A stretch of 64,000 bases of DNA from Nemertoderma westbladi (Eukaryota > Xenacoelomorpha > Nemertodermatida > Nemertodermatidae): positions 62,001 through 126,000 of the forward strand of contig JAUCBJ010006774.1 in assembly GCA_032718475.1 (NCBI GenBank), given 5' to 3'. A program made the position numbers and the translations under genes. Shown here in pieces: positions 32,701 through 44,200 of this stretch (within the stretch, counting starts at the first letter, position 1; each line of letters begins with the position of its first letter). The notes under the pieces are model-generated. The model was given only the letters and a program-made list of their open reading frames with translations, had not been told where the DNA came from and did not search any database.

Positions 32701-35700
32701 TGTCTTATGCAGCACGTCAAGGAGGCTGAAAGGATGCCACCATGTCTTATGCAGCACGTCAAGGAGGCTGAAAGGATGCCACCATGTCTTATGCAGCACG
32801 TCAAGGAGGCTGAAAGGATGCCACCATGTCTTATGCAGCACGTCAAGGAGGCTGAAAGGATGCCACCATGTCTTATGCAGCACGTCAAGGAGGCTGAAAG
32901 GATGCCACCATGTCTTATGCAGCACGTCAAGGAGGCTGAAAGGATGCCACCATGTCTTATGCAGCACGTCAAGGAGGCTGAAAGGATGCCACCATGTCTT
33001 ATGCAGCACGTCAAGGAGGCTGAAAGGATGCCACCATGTCTTATGCAGCACGTCAAGGAGGCTGAAAGGATGCCACCATGTCTTATGCAGCACGTCAAGG
33101 AGGCTGAAAGGATGCCACCATGTCTTATGCAGCACGTCAAGGAGGCTGAAAGGATGCCACCATGTCTTATGCAGCACGTCAAGGAGGCTGAAAGGATGCC
33201 ACCATGTCTTATGCAGCACGTCAAGGAGGCTGAAAGGATGCCACCATGTCTTATGCAGCACGTCAAGGAGGCTGAAAGGATGCCACCATGTCTTATGCAG
33301 CACGTCAAGGAGGCTGAAAGGATGCCACCATGTCTTATGCAGCACGTCAAGGAGGCTGAAAGGATGCCACCATGTCTTATGCAGCACGTCAAGGAGGCTG
33401 AAAGGATGCCACCATGTCTTATGCAGCACGTCAAGGAGGCTGAAAGGATGCCACCATGTCTTATGCAGCACGTCAAGGAGGCTGAAAGGATGCCACCATG
33501 TCTTATGCAGCACGTCAAGGAGGCTGAAAGGATGCCACCATGTCTTATGCAGCACGTCAAGGAGGCTGAAAGGATGCCACCATGTCTTATGCAGCACGTC
33601 AAGGAGGCTGAAAGGATGCCACCATGTCTTATGCAGCACGTCAAGGAGGCTGAAAGGATGCCACCATGTCTTATGCAGCACGTCAAGGAGGCTGAAAGGA
33701 TGCCACCATGTCTTATGCAGCACGTCAAGGAGGCTGAAAGGATGCCACCATGTCTTATGCAGCACGTCAAGGAGGCTGAAAGGATGCCACCATGTCTTAT
33801 GCAGCACGTCAAGGAGGCTGAAAGGATGCCACCATGTCTTATGCAGCACGTCAAGGAGGCTGAAAGGATGCCACCATGTCTTATGCAGCACGTCAAGGAG
33901 GCTGAAAGGATGCCACCATGTCTTATGCAGCACGTCAAGGAGGCTGAAAGGATGCCACCATGTCTTATGCAGCACGTCAAGGAGGCTGAAAGGATGCCAC
34001 CATGTCTTATGCAGCACGTCAAGGAGGCTGAAAGGATGCCACCATGTCTTATGCAGCACGTCAAGGAGGCTGAAAGGATGCCACCATGTCTTATGCAGCA
34101 CGTCAAGGAGGCTGAAAGGATGCCACCATGTCTTATGCAGCACGTCAAGGAGGCTGAAAGGATGCCACCATGTCTTATGCAGCACGTCAAGGAGGCTGAA
34201 AGGATGCCACCATGTCTTATGCAGCACGTCAAGGAGGCTGAAAGGATGCCACCATGTCTTATGCAGCACGTCAAGGAGGCTGAAAGGATGCCACCATGTC
34301 TTATGCAGCACGTCAAGGAGGCTGAAAGGATGCCACCATGTCTTATGCAGCACGTCAAGGAGGCTGAAAGGATGCCACCATGTCTTATGCAGCACGTCAA
34401 GGAGGCTGAAAGGATGCCACCATGTCTTATGCAGCACGTCAAGGAGGCTGAAAGGATGCCACCATGTCTTATGCAGCACGTCAAGGAGGCTGAAAGGATG
34501 CCACCATGTCTTATGCAGCACGTCAAGGAGGCTGAAAGGATGCCACCATGTCTTATGCAGCACGTCAAGGAGGCTGAAAGGATGCCACCATGTCTTATGC
34601 AGCACGTCAAGGAGGCTGAAAGGATGCCACCATGTCTTATGCAGCACGTCAAGGAGGCTGAAAGGATGCCACCATGTCTTATGCAGCACGTCAAGGAGGC
34701 TGAAAGGATGCCACCATGTCTTATGCAGCACGTCAAGGAGGCTGAAAGGATGCCACCATGTCTTATGCAGCACGTCAAGGAGGCTGAAAGGATGCCACCA
34801 TGTCTTATGCAGCACGTCAAGGAGGCTGAAAGGATGCCACCATGTCTTATGCAGCACGTCAAGGAGGCTGAAAGGATGCCACCATGTCTTATGCAGCACG
34901 TCAAGGAGGCTGAAAGGATGCCACCATGTCTTATGCAGCACGTCAAGGAGGCTGAAAGGATGCCACCATGTCTTATGCAGCACGTCAAGGAGGCTGAAAG
35001 GATGCCACCATGTCTTATGCAGCACGTCAAGGAGGCTGAAAGGATGCCACCATGTCTTATGCAGCACGTCAAGGAGGCTGAAAGGATGCCACCATGTCTT
35101 ATGCAGCACGTCAAGGAGGCTGAAAGGATGCCACCATGTCTTATGCAGCACGTCAAGGAGGCTGAAAGGATGCCACCATGTCTTATGCAGCACGTCAAGG
35201 AGGCTGAAAGGATGCCACCATGTCTTATGCAGCACGTCAAGGAGGCTGAAAGGATGCCACCATGTCTTATGCAGCACGTCAAGGAGGCTGAAAGGATGCC
35301 ACCATGTCTTATGCAGCACGTCAAGGAGGCTGAAAGGATGCCACCATGTCTTATGCAGCACGTCAAGGAGGCTGAAAGGATGCCACCATGTCTTATGCAG
35401 CACGTCAAGGAGGCTGAAAGGATGCCACCATGTCTTATGCAGCACGTCAAGGAGGCTGAAAGGATGCCACCATGTCTTATGCAGCACGTCAAGGAGGCTG
35501 AAAGGATGCCACCATGTCTTATGCAGCACGTCAAGGAGGCTGAAAGGATGCCACCATGTCTTATGCAGCACGTCAAGGAGGCTGAAAGGATGCCACCATG
35601 TCTTATGCAGCACGTCAAGGAGGCTGAAAGGATGCCACCATGTCTTATGCAGCACGTCAAGGAGGCTGAAAGGATGCCACCATGTCTTATGCAGCACGTC

Positions 35701-38508
35701 AAGGAGGCTGAAAGGATGCCACCATGTCTTATGCAGCACGTCAAGGAGGCTGAAAGGATGCCACCATGTCTTATGCAGCACGTCAAGGAGGCTGAAAGGA
35801 TGCCACCATGTCTTATGCAGCACGTCAAGGAGGCTGAAAGGATGCCACCATGTCTTATGCAGCACGTCAAGGAGGCTGAAAGGATGCCACCATGTCTTAT
35901 GCAGCACGTCAAGGAGGCTGAAAGGATGCCACCATGTCTTATGCAGCACGTCAAGGAGGCTGAAAGGATGCCACCATGTCTTATGCAGCACGTCAAGGAG
36001 GCTGAAAGGATGCCACCATGTCTTATGCAGCACGTCAAGGAGGCTGAAAGGATGCCACCATGTCTTATGCAGCACGTCAAGGAGGCTGAAAGGATGCCAC
36101 CATGTCTTATGCAGCACGTCAAGGAGGCTGAAAGGATGCCACCATGTCTTATGCAGCACGTCAAGGAGGCTGAAAGGATGCCACCATGTCTTATGCAGCA
36201 CGTCAAGGAGGCTGAAAGGATGCCACCATGTCTTATGCAGCACGTCAAGGAGGCTGAAAGGATGCCACCATGTCTTATGCAGCACGTCAAGGAGGCTGAA
36301 AGGATGCCACCATGTCTTATGCAGCACGTCAAGGAGGCTGAAAGGATGCCACCATGTCTTATGCAGCACGTCAAGGAGGCTGAAAGGATGCCACCATGTC
36401 TTATGCAGCACGTCAAGGAGGCTGAAAGGATGCCACCATGTCTTATGCAGCACGTCAAGGAGGCTGAAAGGATGCCACCATGTCTTATGCAGCACGTCAA
36501 GGAGGCTGAAAGGATGCCACCATGTCTTATGCAGCACGTCAAGGAGGCTGAAAGGATGCCACCATGTCTTATGCAGCACGTCAAGGAGGCTGAAAGGATG
36601 CCACCATGTCTTATGCAGCACGTCAAGGAGGCTGAAAGGATGCCACCATGTCTTATGCAGCACGTCAAGGAGGCTGAAAGGATGCCACCATGTCTTATGC
36701 AGCACGTCAAGGAGGCTGAAAGGATGCCACCATGTCTTATGCAGCACGTCAAGGAGGCTGAAAGGATGCCACCATGTCTTATGCAGCACGTCAAGGAGGC
36801 TGAAAGGATGCCACCATGTCTTATGCAGCACGTCAAGGAGGCTGAAAGGATGCCACCATGTCTTATGCAGCACGTCAAGGAGGCTGAAAGGATGCCACCA
36901 TGTCTTATGCAGCACGTCAAGGAGGCTGAAAGGATGCCACCATGTCTTATGCAGCACGTCAAGGAGGCTGAAAGGATGCCACCATGTCTTATGCAGCACG
37001 TCAAGGAGGCTGAAAGGATGCCACCATGTCTTATGCAGCACGTCAAGGAGGCTGAAAGGATGCCACCATGTCTTATGCAGCACGTCAAGGAGGCTGAAAG
37101 GATGCCACCATGTCTTATGCAGCACGTCAAGGAGGCTGAAAGGATGCCACCATGTCTTATGCAGCACGTCAAGGAGGCTGAAAGGATGCCACCATGTCTT
37201 ATGCAGCACGTCAAGGAGGCTGAAAGGATGCCACCATGTCTTATGCAGCACGTCAAGGAGGCTGAAAGGATGCCACCATGTCTTATGCCGCACGTCAAGG
37301 AGGCTGAAAGGATGCCACCATGTCTTATGCAGCACGTCAAGGAGGCTGAAAGGATGCCACCATGTCTTATGCAGCACGTCAAGGAGGCTGAAAGGATGCC
37401 ACCATGTCTTATGCAGCACGTCAAGGAGGCTGAAAGGATGCCACCATGTCTTATGCAGCACGTCAAGGAGGCTGAAAGGATGCCACCATGTCTTATGCAG
37501 CACGTCAAGGAGGCTGAAAGGATGCCACCATGTCTTATGCAGCACGTCAAGGAGGCTGAAAGGATGCCACCATGTCTTATGCAGCACGTCAAGGAGCTGA
37601 AAGGATGCCACCATGTCTTATGCAGCACGTCAAGGAGGCTGAAAGGATGCCACCATGTCTTATGCAGCACGTCAAGGAGGCTGAAAGGATGCCACCATGT
37701 CTTATGCAGCACGTCAAGGAGGCTGAAAGGATGCCACCATGTCTTATGCAGCACGTCAAGGAGGCTGAAAGGATGCCACCATGTCTTATGCAGCACGTCA
37801 AGGAGGCTGAAAGGATGCCACCATGTCTTATGCAGCACGTCAAGGAGGCTGAAAGGATGCCACCATGTCTTATGCCGCACGTCAAGGAGGCTGAAAGGAT
37901 GCCACCATGTCTTATGCAGCACGTCAAGGAGCTGAAAGGATGCCACCATGTCTTATGCAGCACGTCAAGGAGCTGAAAGGATGCCACCATGTCTTATGCA
38001 GCACGTCAAGGAGCTGAAAGGATGCCACCATGTCTTATGCAGCACGTCAAGGAGCTGAAAGGACGACACCATGTCTTATGCCGCACGTCAAGGAGGCTGA
38101 AAGGATGCCACCATGTCTTATGCAGCACGTCAAGGAGGCTGAAAGGATGCCACCATGTCTTATGCAGCACGTCAAGGAGCTGAAAGGATGCCACCATGTC
38201 TTATGCAGCACGTCAAGGAGCTGAAAGGATGCCACCATGTCTTATGCAGCACGTCAAGGAGCTGAAAGGATGCCACCATGTCTTATGCAGCACGCCAAGG
38301 AGCTGAAAGGATGCCACCATGTCTTATGCAGCACGTCAAGGAGCTGTAAGGATGCCACCATGTCTTATGCAGCACGTCAAGGAGCTGAAAGGATGCCACC
38401 ATGTCTTATGCAGCACGTCAAGGAGCTGAAAGGATGCCACCATGTCTTATGCAGCACGTCAAGGAGGCTGAAAGGATGCCACCATGTCTTATGCAGCACG
38501 TCAAGGAG
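29787..38508. repeat. 42-bp satellite, about 208 copies, derived from an RT motif
   Basis: The unit is AGGATGCCACCATGTCTTAT followed by GCAGCACGTCAAGGAGGCTGAA. On the minus strand one frame reads LTCCIRHGGILSAS, and a variant unit (GCCGCAC for GCAGCAC) reads LTCGIRHGGILSAS. The variant is frequent at 29935-32590, absent from about 32600 to 37280, and reappears at 37285, 37870 and 38080. The middle 4.6 kb appears to be one identical unit repeated. From about 37590 a number of units lose one base (41 bp, AAGGAGCTGAA), and the edge is more diverged. The absence of stops in several frames creates false ORFs up to 2754 codons. Confidence 0.97.
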
Positions 38509-38645
38509 ATCTTTGATTTTGAGATTCGCCCATTCATCACCATAGAAGCTTTTGATTGGATGTAGTCATTGAAAACTTTGCTAACCATAAGATCTTCATC
38601 AGTGAGCTTAGTTGATATAATATGATCAATGAAAGATGTTATTTT
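38505..38645 (-). pseudogene. LINE endonuclease/RT remnant, right side of the 42-bp array
   Basis: Read on the minus strand, ITSFIDHIISTKLTDED resembles the end of an AP-like endonuclease (S-x-IDHI block). It is followed, apparently after an internal deletion, by SKASMVMNGRISKSKIS, the RT segment that normally precedes RQGGxLSP. That runs in frame into the first satellite unit. With the left-hand remnant it brackets the array as two parts of one former ORF2. Confidence 0.65.
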
Positions 38646-38835
38646 AACCCTTATTGTTTAGAAATTACTCAATGTGAACCTTCCAAACTTTGAGGCGCTG
38701 AACATTTTTATTCATGCATCCTGTATACATTTGACATAGAGATGTCATAGACTATTATTGAAAGACATGAAAACGCTCGCCGACAGACATGGCTAGCTCC
38801 ACGCAACATCATTCTTTTTCATAGAAATGGAGTGA

Positions 38836-40646
38836 ATATTATTATTCGCATACCAACGCAAGATTGGTTCGGACATAATAATTGGGTGTATCCTTGAATT
38901 CCTTGAAGCACAGCGATCGAGTGGTAAATCGGTTTTTCTATGCCAGATCGACATCAAAGGGGCCTTTGATAATGTTGACCATATATTATTGTTCCGCAAG
39001 TTGTTACAACACATTAATCCGCATATATGTTTTGCTCTATACACTTACTATACATGCACAATGGCATTCCTGAAATTTGGCGACTACATTGATAGCGACG
39101 GGATACACCTAATCAAAGGAGTCAAACAAGGATCCTTATTATCACCCTTATTATTTTTGTTGTATACTAAAGATGCGCTACACAATATGAATGATGATGG
39201 CGCTGGGTTCAATATAACTTTGATGTGGCTTGGTATCGTGGCTTATGCCGACGATTTTCTTCTTTGCGCCGACACAGCTGCCAAACTTGAGACACTTGTT
39301 GCTCGCCTTATTGATGTACTAAATGATCTGAAACTTCATGTCGAACATAGCAAGACAAAATGGATCTGTCATCGTGGAATTGGGACTACCACTGCACCGA
39401 TACCTTGCTTTATTAACGCAGGCGGTACTCTAATAAGCGAAAGTCCTACGTTTGTTTTCCTTGGATTCAATTTATTATCCGCACCCAACTCAAACCTCCA
39501 TAAAGACTGTATCCAGACAATCTCGATACTCTCAGATATGTTCCATCGGAAAGGTTGGACAGTCCGCAACATCGACATTGATACTATTTCCTATCTGTGG
39601 CGAACTATTGCCGTCCCATCTATTTCGTATAGTCTGAAATTCAACATAGGGGCACTCAGTAAGGTTGCCATTGAGAAGGTTGATGTTCACTACCGCAAGG
39701 CATTGCGTGGTCTCCTGCATATTGGTTCCTACGTTGACAACAACATTGTATACAAAATTTTAGGCTGCCATCCCATATCCACAATAGCATATCAACTATG
39801 TGTTGGGACTATACTGAGGTCTCGTTATTGCCCTAATATAATTTTACAAGCTCTGCTGGGGGTTTGCTTAAATGATACAATGGCCGGTAACCGCCGCTAT
39901 GTTGGTCTCGGCTCGACCTATGATGCGTGTAGATGTACTTTCCCACTGCCACGTCTGTCATCATTACTGAGTTACAGCTACAGTATGCGTTCATTGAAAG
40001 AGAGATTACAACCTGACCAACTCACATATCTAGAGACATTTCAACTCAATTTTATTCGCAGCTGCTATTACTCATCCGGTACTTTCACTGATAAGCATGA
40101 ACGTATCCTAAGTTTTTTCAACATTTCATAGTACAAACGGCAATGTTTTATTTTTTTATGTACTCTCAGTGACAGCATACTCTTTTCCATACACTATATT
40201 GATTATAACATAATGTTGCCTTCATTGATTATATATTTATTTTACAATTGTGACAATTTCCTCTGCTCGATGTAATAATATCAATTTATAATATTGACTA
40301 CAACCACAGGGATGTACCGTTGTAATATTTAAAACTTGGATCAGATTTCAATCGTTAATTATATATTGTTATTTATTGTATTGCGTATTGCTCATTGTCC
40401 GGTAATGCTCTAAATCATTTGAACTATTCAGTACACAGTTTTTGCATGCAAAGTAATTGTGTCCACGAGTGGCGACTGACAACTAACTCCTTGTATTCTT
40501 CAGCCACCTCTATGATATTTTAATCACATACTTTATATTTTTAGCCAGCTGTTTTATTGTGCATTTGCGTGCATTTTTATTTACATTTACCCTGTATTGT
40601 CGCCTCGTGCGAATTAAATCAAATAATAATAATAATAATAATAATA
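38836..40646 (+). mobile_element. 5'-truncated LINE copy (RT plus 3' UTR)
   Basis: The open frame runs from just after a TGA at 38833 to the stop at 40131. It contains the RT blocks YQRKIGSDIIIGCILEF, CQIDIKGAFDNVDHILLF, GVKQGSLLSPLLFLLY and IVAYADDFLLC, then the C-terminal region (FHRKGW, YRKALRGLLHIGSY, YVGLGSTYDA). About 510 bp of 3' UTR follow and end in an AAT microsatellite tail (40623-40645). The sequence parallels the intact LINE at 55682-58906 block by block, so both belong to one clade, although they are well diverged. No endonuclease remains. It lies only about 330 bp beyond the satellite array and in the opposite direction to the RT remnant there. Confidence 0.85.
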
Positions 40647-41253
40647 TTACAATAGGACAGTATATACCAATATATCAGTTAGCACTGTAGTGTCGCCACT
40701 CTATAAGTTTGTTTCTACATAGAATTGCGCAGAGATTGCAGCCTCAGATAATAATTTACGATTATTATCGTTTCCTACAGTACAGTTATACAGCACATTC
40801 AGTTATAGTTCGTTCAACACACTTAGACTCACACGTGTCTCTCGTACAGTAGGCCGACATACAGTTGGTCTGTCCAACACACTCCACGTGTCTTGATATA
40901 GTATCCCGTACCGTATATACATACGGTTAACTCGTTCAATACACTCACAAGTGTCTCTGTCTGCTACTTTTTGTGGAAATCTTTTAATTTTGTTTACGGG
41001 AAAGACTCTGAATTTGCAAATACTACTGTAAATGAAAATGTAACTACAGTATTAATAAAATAATAATTCAGGAGTGAAATATTATATTCTCCATTGCACT
41101 GTAAAATATTTGTATGTTTTTAATAGTAAGCCTATACAATACATACTGTAAATAATAAATAATAAAACCGCGATGCAAAAAAAAAGATTATTGTGGGAAA
41201 GTGAAACTTTGATTAAAAAAAGCAACAAACAGTAGGCCGGAGGCGACCGGAAG
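40647..41253. other. Spacer with degenerate repeat, no gene seen
   Basis: Between 40811 and 40960 three diverged copies of a motif of about 60-65 bp are visible (TTCAACACACT...CACGTGTCTC and relatives). The remainder is AT-rich and ends in an A-rich stretch before the 36-bp array. Confidence 0.5.
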
Positions 41254-44200
41254 GCTGCTACCGGAATGTATGTGTGGGCGCTGCTCCTACCTACTACCAG
41301 AATGTATGTGTGGGTGCTGCTCCTATCTGTTACCGGAATGTACCTATGTGTGGGCGCTGCTCCTATCTGCTACCGGAATGTATGTGTGGGCGCTGCTCCT
41401 ATCTGTAACCAGAATGTATGTGTGGGCGCTGCTCCTATCTGGTACCAGAATGTATGTGTGGGCGCTGCTCCTATCTGTTACCGGAATGTACCTATGTGTG
41501 GGCGCTGCTCCTATCTGCTACCGGAATGTATGTGTGGGCGCTGCTCCTATCTGTAACCAGAATGTATGTGTGGGCGCTGCTCCTATCTGTTACCGGAATG
41601 TACCTATGTGTGGGCGCTGCTCCTATCTGCTACCGGAATGTATGTGTGGGCGCTGCTCCTATCTGTAACCAGAATGTATGTGTGGGCGCTGCTCCTATCT
41701 GCTACCGGAATGTAGGTGTGGGCTCTGCTCCTATCTACTACTGGAGTGTATGTGTGGGCGCTGCTCCTATCTGCTACCAGAATGTAGGTGTGGGCGCTGC
41801 TCCTATCTGTTACCGGAATGTACCTATGTGTGGGCGCTGCTCCTATCTGCCGCCGGAATGTATGTGTGGGCGCTGCTCCTATCTGTAACCAGAATGTATG
41901 TGTGGGCGCTGCTCCTATCTGTTACCGGAATGTACCTATGTGTGGGCGCTGCTCCTATCTGCTACCGGAATGTATGTGTGGGCGCTGCTCCTATCTGTAA
42001 CCAGAATGTATGTGTGGGCGCTGCTCCTATCTGTTACCGGAATGTACCTATGTGTGGGCGCTGCTCCTATCTGTAACCGGAATGTATGTGTGGGCGCTGC
42101 TCCTATCTGCTACCGGAGTGTATGTGTGGGCGCTGCTCCTATCTGCTACCGGAATGTATGTGTGGGCGCTGCTCCTATCTGTAACCAGAATGTATGTGTG
42201 GGTGCTGCTCCTATCTGGTACCAGAATGTATGTGTGGGCGCTGCTCCTATCTGTTACCGGAATGTACCTATGTGTGGGCGCTGCTCCTATCTGTAACCGG
42301 AATGTATGTGTGGGCGCTGCTCCTATCTGCTACCGGAGTGTATGTGTGGGCGCTGCTCCTATCTGCTACCGGAATGTATGTGTGGGCGCTGCTCCTATCT
42401 GTAACCAGAATGTATGTGTGGGTGCTGCTCCTATCTGGTACCAGAATGTATGTGTGGGCGCTGCCCCTATCTGCTACCGGAGTGTATGTGTGGGCGCTGC
42501 TCCTATCTGCTACCGGAATGTATGTGTGGGCGCTGCTCCTATCTGTAACCAGAATGTATGTGTGGGTGCTGCTCCTATCTGGTACCAGAATGTATGTGTG
42601 GGCGCTGCTCCTATCTGTAACCAGAATGTATGTGTGGGCGCTGCTCCTATCTGTTACCGGAATGTATGTGTGGGCGCTGCTCCTATCTGTAACCAGAATG
42701 TATGTGTGGGCGCTGCTCCTATCTGTTACCGGAATGTACCTATGTGTGGGCGCTGCTCCTATCTGTAACCGGAATGTATGTGTGGGCGCTGCTCCTATCT
42801 GCTACCGGAATGTAGGTGTGGGCGCTGCTCCTATCTGCTACCGGAATGTATGTGTGGGCGCTGCTCCTATCTGTTACCGGAATGTATGTGTGGGCGCTGC
42901 TCCTATCTGCTACCAGAATGTATGTGTGGGCGCTGCTCCTATCTGTTACCGGAATGTATGTGTGGGCGCTGCTCCTATCTGCTACCAGAATGTATGTGTG
43001 GGCGCTGCTCCTATCTGCTACCGGAATGTATGTGTGGGCGCTGCTCCTATCTGTTACCGGAATGTATGTGTGGGCGCTGCTCCTATCTGCTACCAGAATG
43101 TATGTGTGGGTGCTGCTCCTATCTGGTACCAGAATGTATGTGTGGGTGCTGCTCCTATCTGGTACCAGAATGTATGTGTGGGCGCTGCTCCTATCTGTTA
43201 CCGGAATGTACCTATGTGTGGGCGCTGCTCCTATCTGTAACCAGAATGTATGTGTGGGTGCTGCTCCTATCTGGTACCAGAATGTATGTGTGGGTGCTGC
43301 TCCTATCTGGTACCAGAATGTATGTGTGGGCGCTGCTCCTATCTGTTACCGGAATGTACCTATGTGTGGGCGCTGCTCCTATCTGTAACCAGAATGTATG
43401 TGTGGGTGCTGCTCCTATCTGGTACCAGAATGTAGGTGTGGGCGCTGCTCCTATCTGCTACCGGAATGTATGTGTGGGCGCTGCTCCTATCTGCTACCGG
43501 AATGTATGTGTGGGCGCTGCTCCTATCTGTAACCAGAATGTATGTGTGGGCGCTGCTCCTATCTGTTACCGGAATGTACCTATGTGTGGGCGCTGCTCCT
43601 ATCTGTAACCAGAATGTATGTGTGGGTGCTGCTCCTATCTGGTACCAGAATGTAGGTGTGGGCGCTGCTCCTATCTGCTACCGGAATGTATGTGTGGGCA
43701 CTGCTCCTATCTGCTACCGGAATGTATGTGTGGGCGCTGCTCCTATCTGGTACCAGAATGTATGTGTGGGCGCTGCTCCTATCTGTTACCGGAATGTACC
43801 TATGTGTGGGCGCTGCTCCTATCTGTAACCAGAATGTATGTGTGGGTGCTGCTCCTATCTGGTACCAGAATGTAGGTGTGGGCGCTGCTCCTATCTGCTA
43901 CCGGAATGTATGTGTGGGCACTGCTCCTATCTGCTACCGGAATGTATGTGTGGGCGCTGCTCCTATCTGTAACCAGAATGTATGTGTGGGTGCTGCTCCT
44001 ATCTGGTACCAGAATGTAGGTGTGGGCGCTGCTCCTATCTGCTACCGGAATGTATGTGTGGGCGCTGCTCCTATCTGCTACCGGAATGTATGTGTGGGCG
44101 CTGCTCCTATCTGTAACCAGAATGTATGTGTGGGCGCTGCTCCTATCTGCTACCGGAATGTAGGTGTGGGCGCTGCTCCTATTTGCTACCAGAATGTATG

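Noticed and set aside
29685-37949. Open frames of 2605-2754 codons on both strands
   Set aside because: They are the 42-bp unit read in stop-free frames; only the RT remnants at the two ends have protein ancestry.
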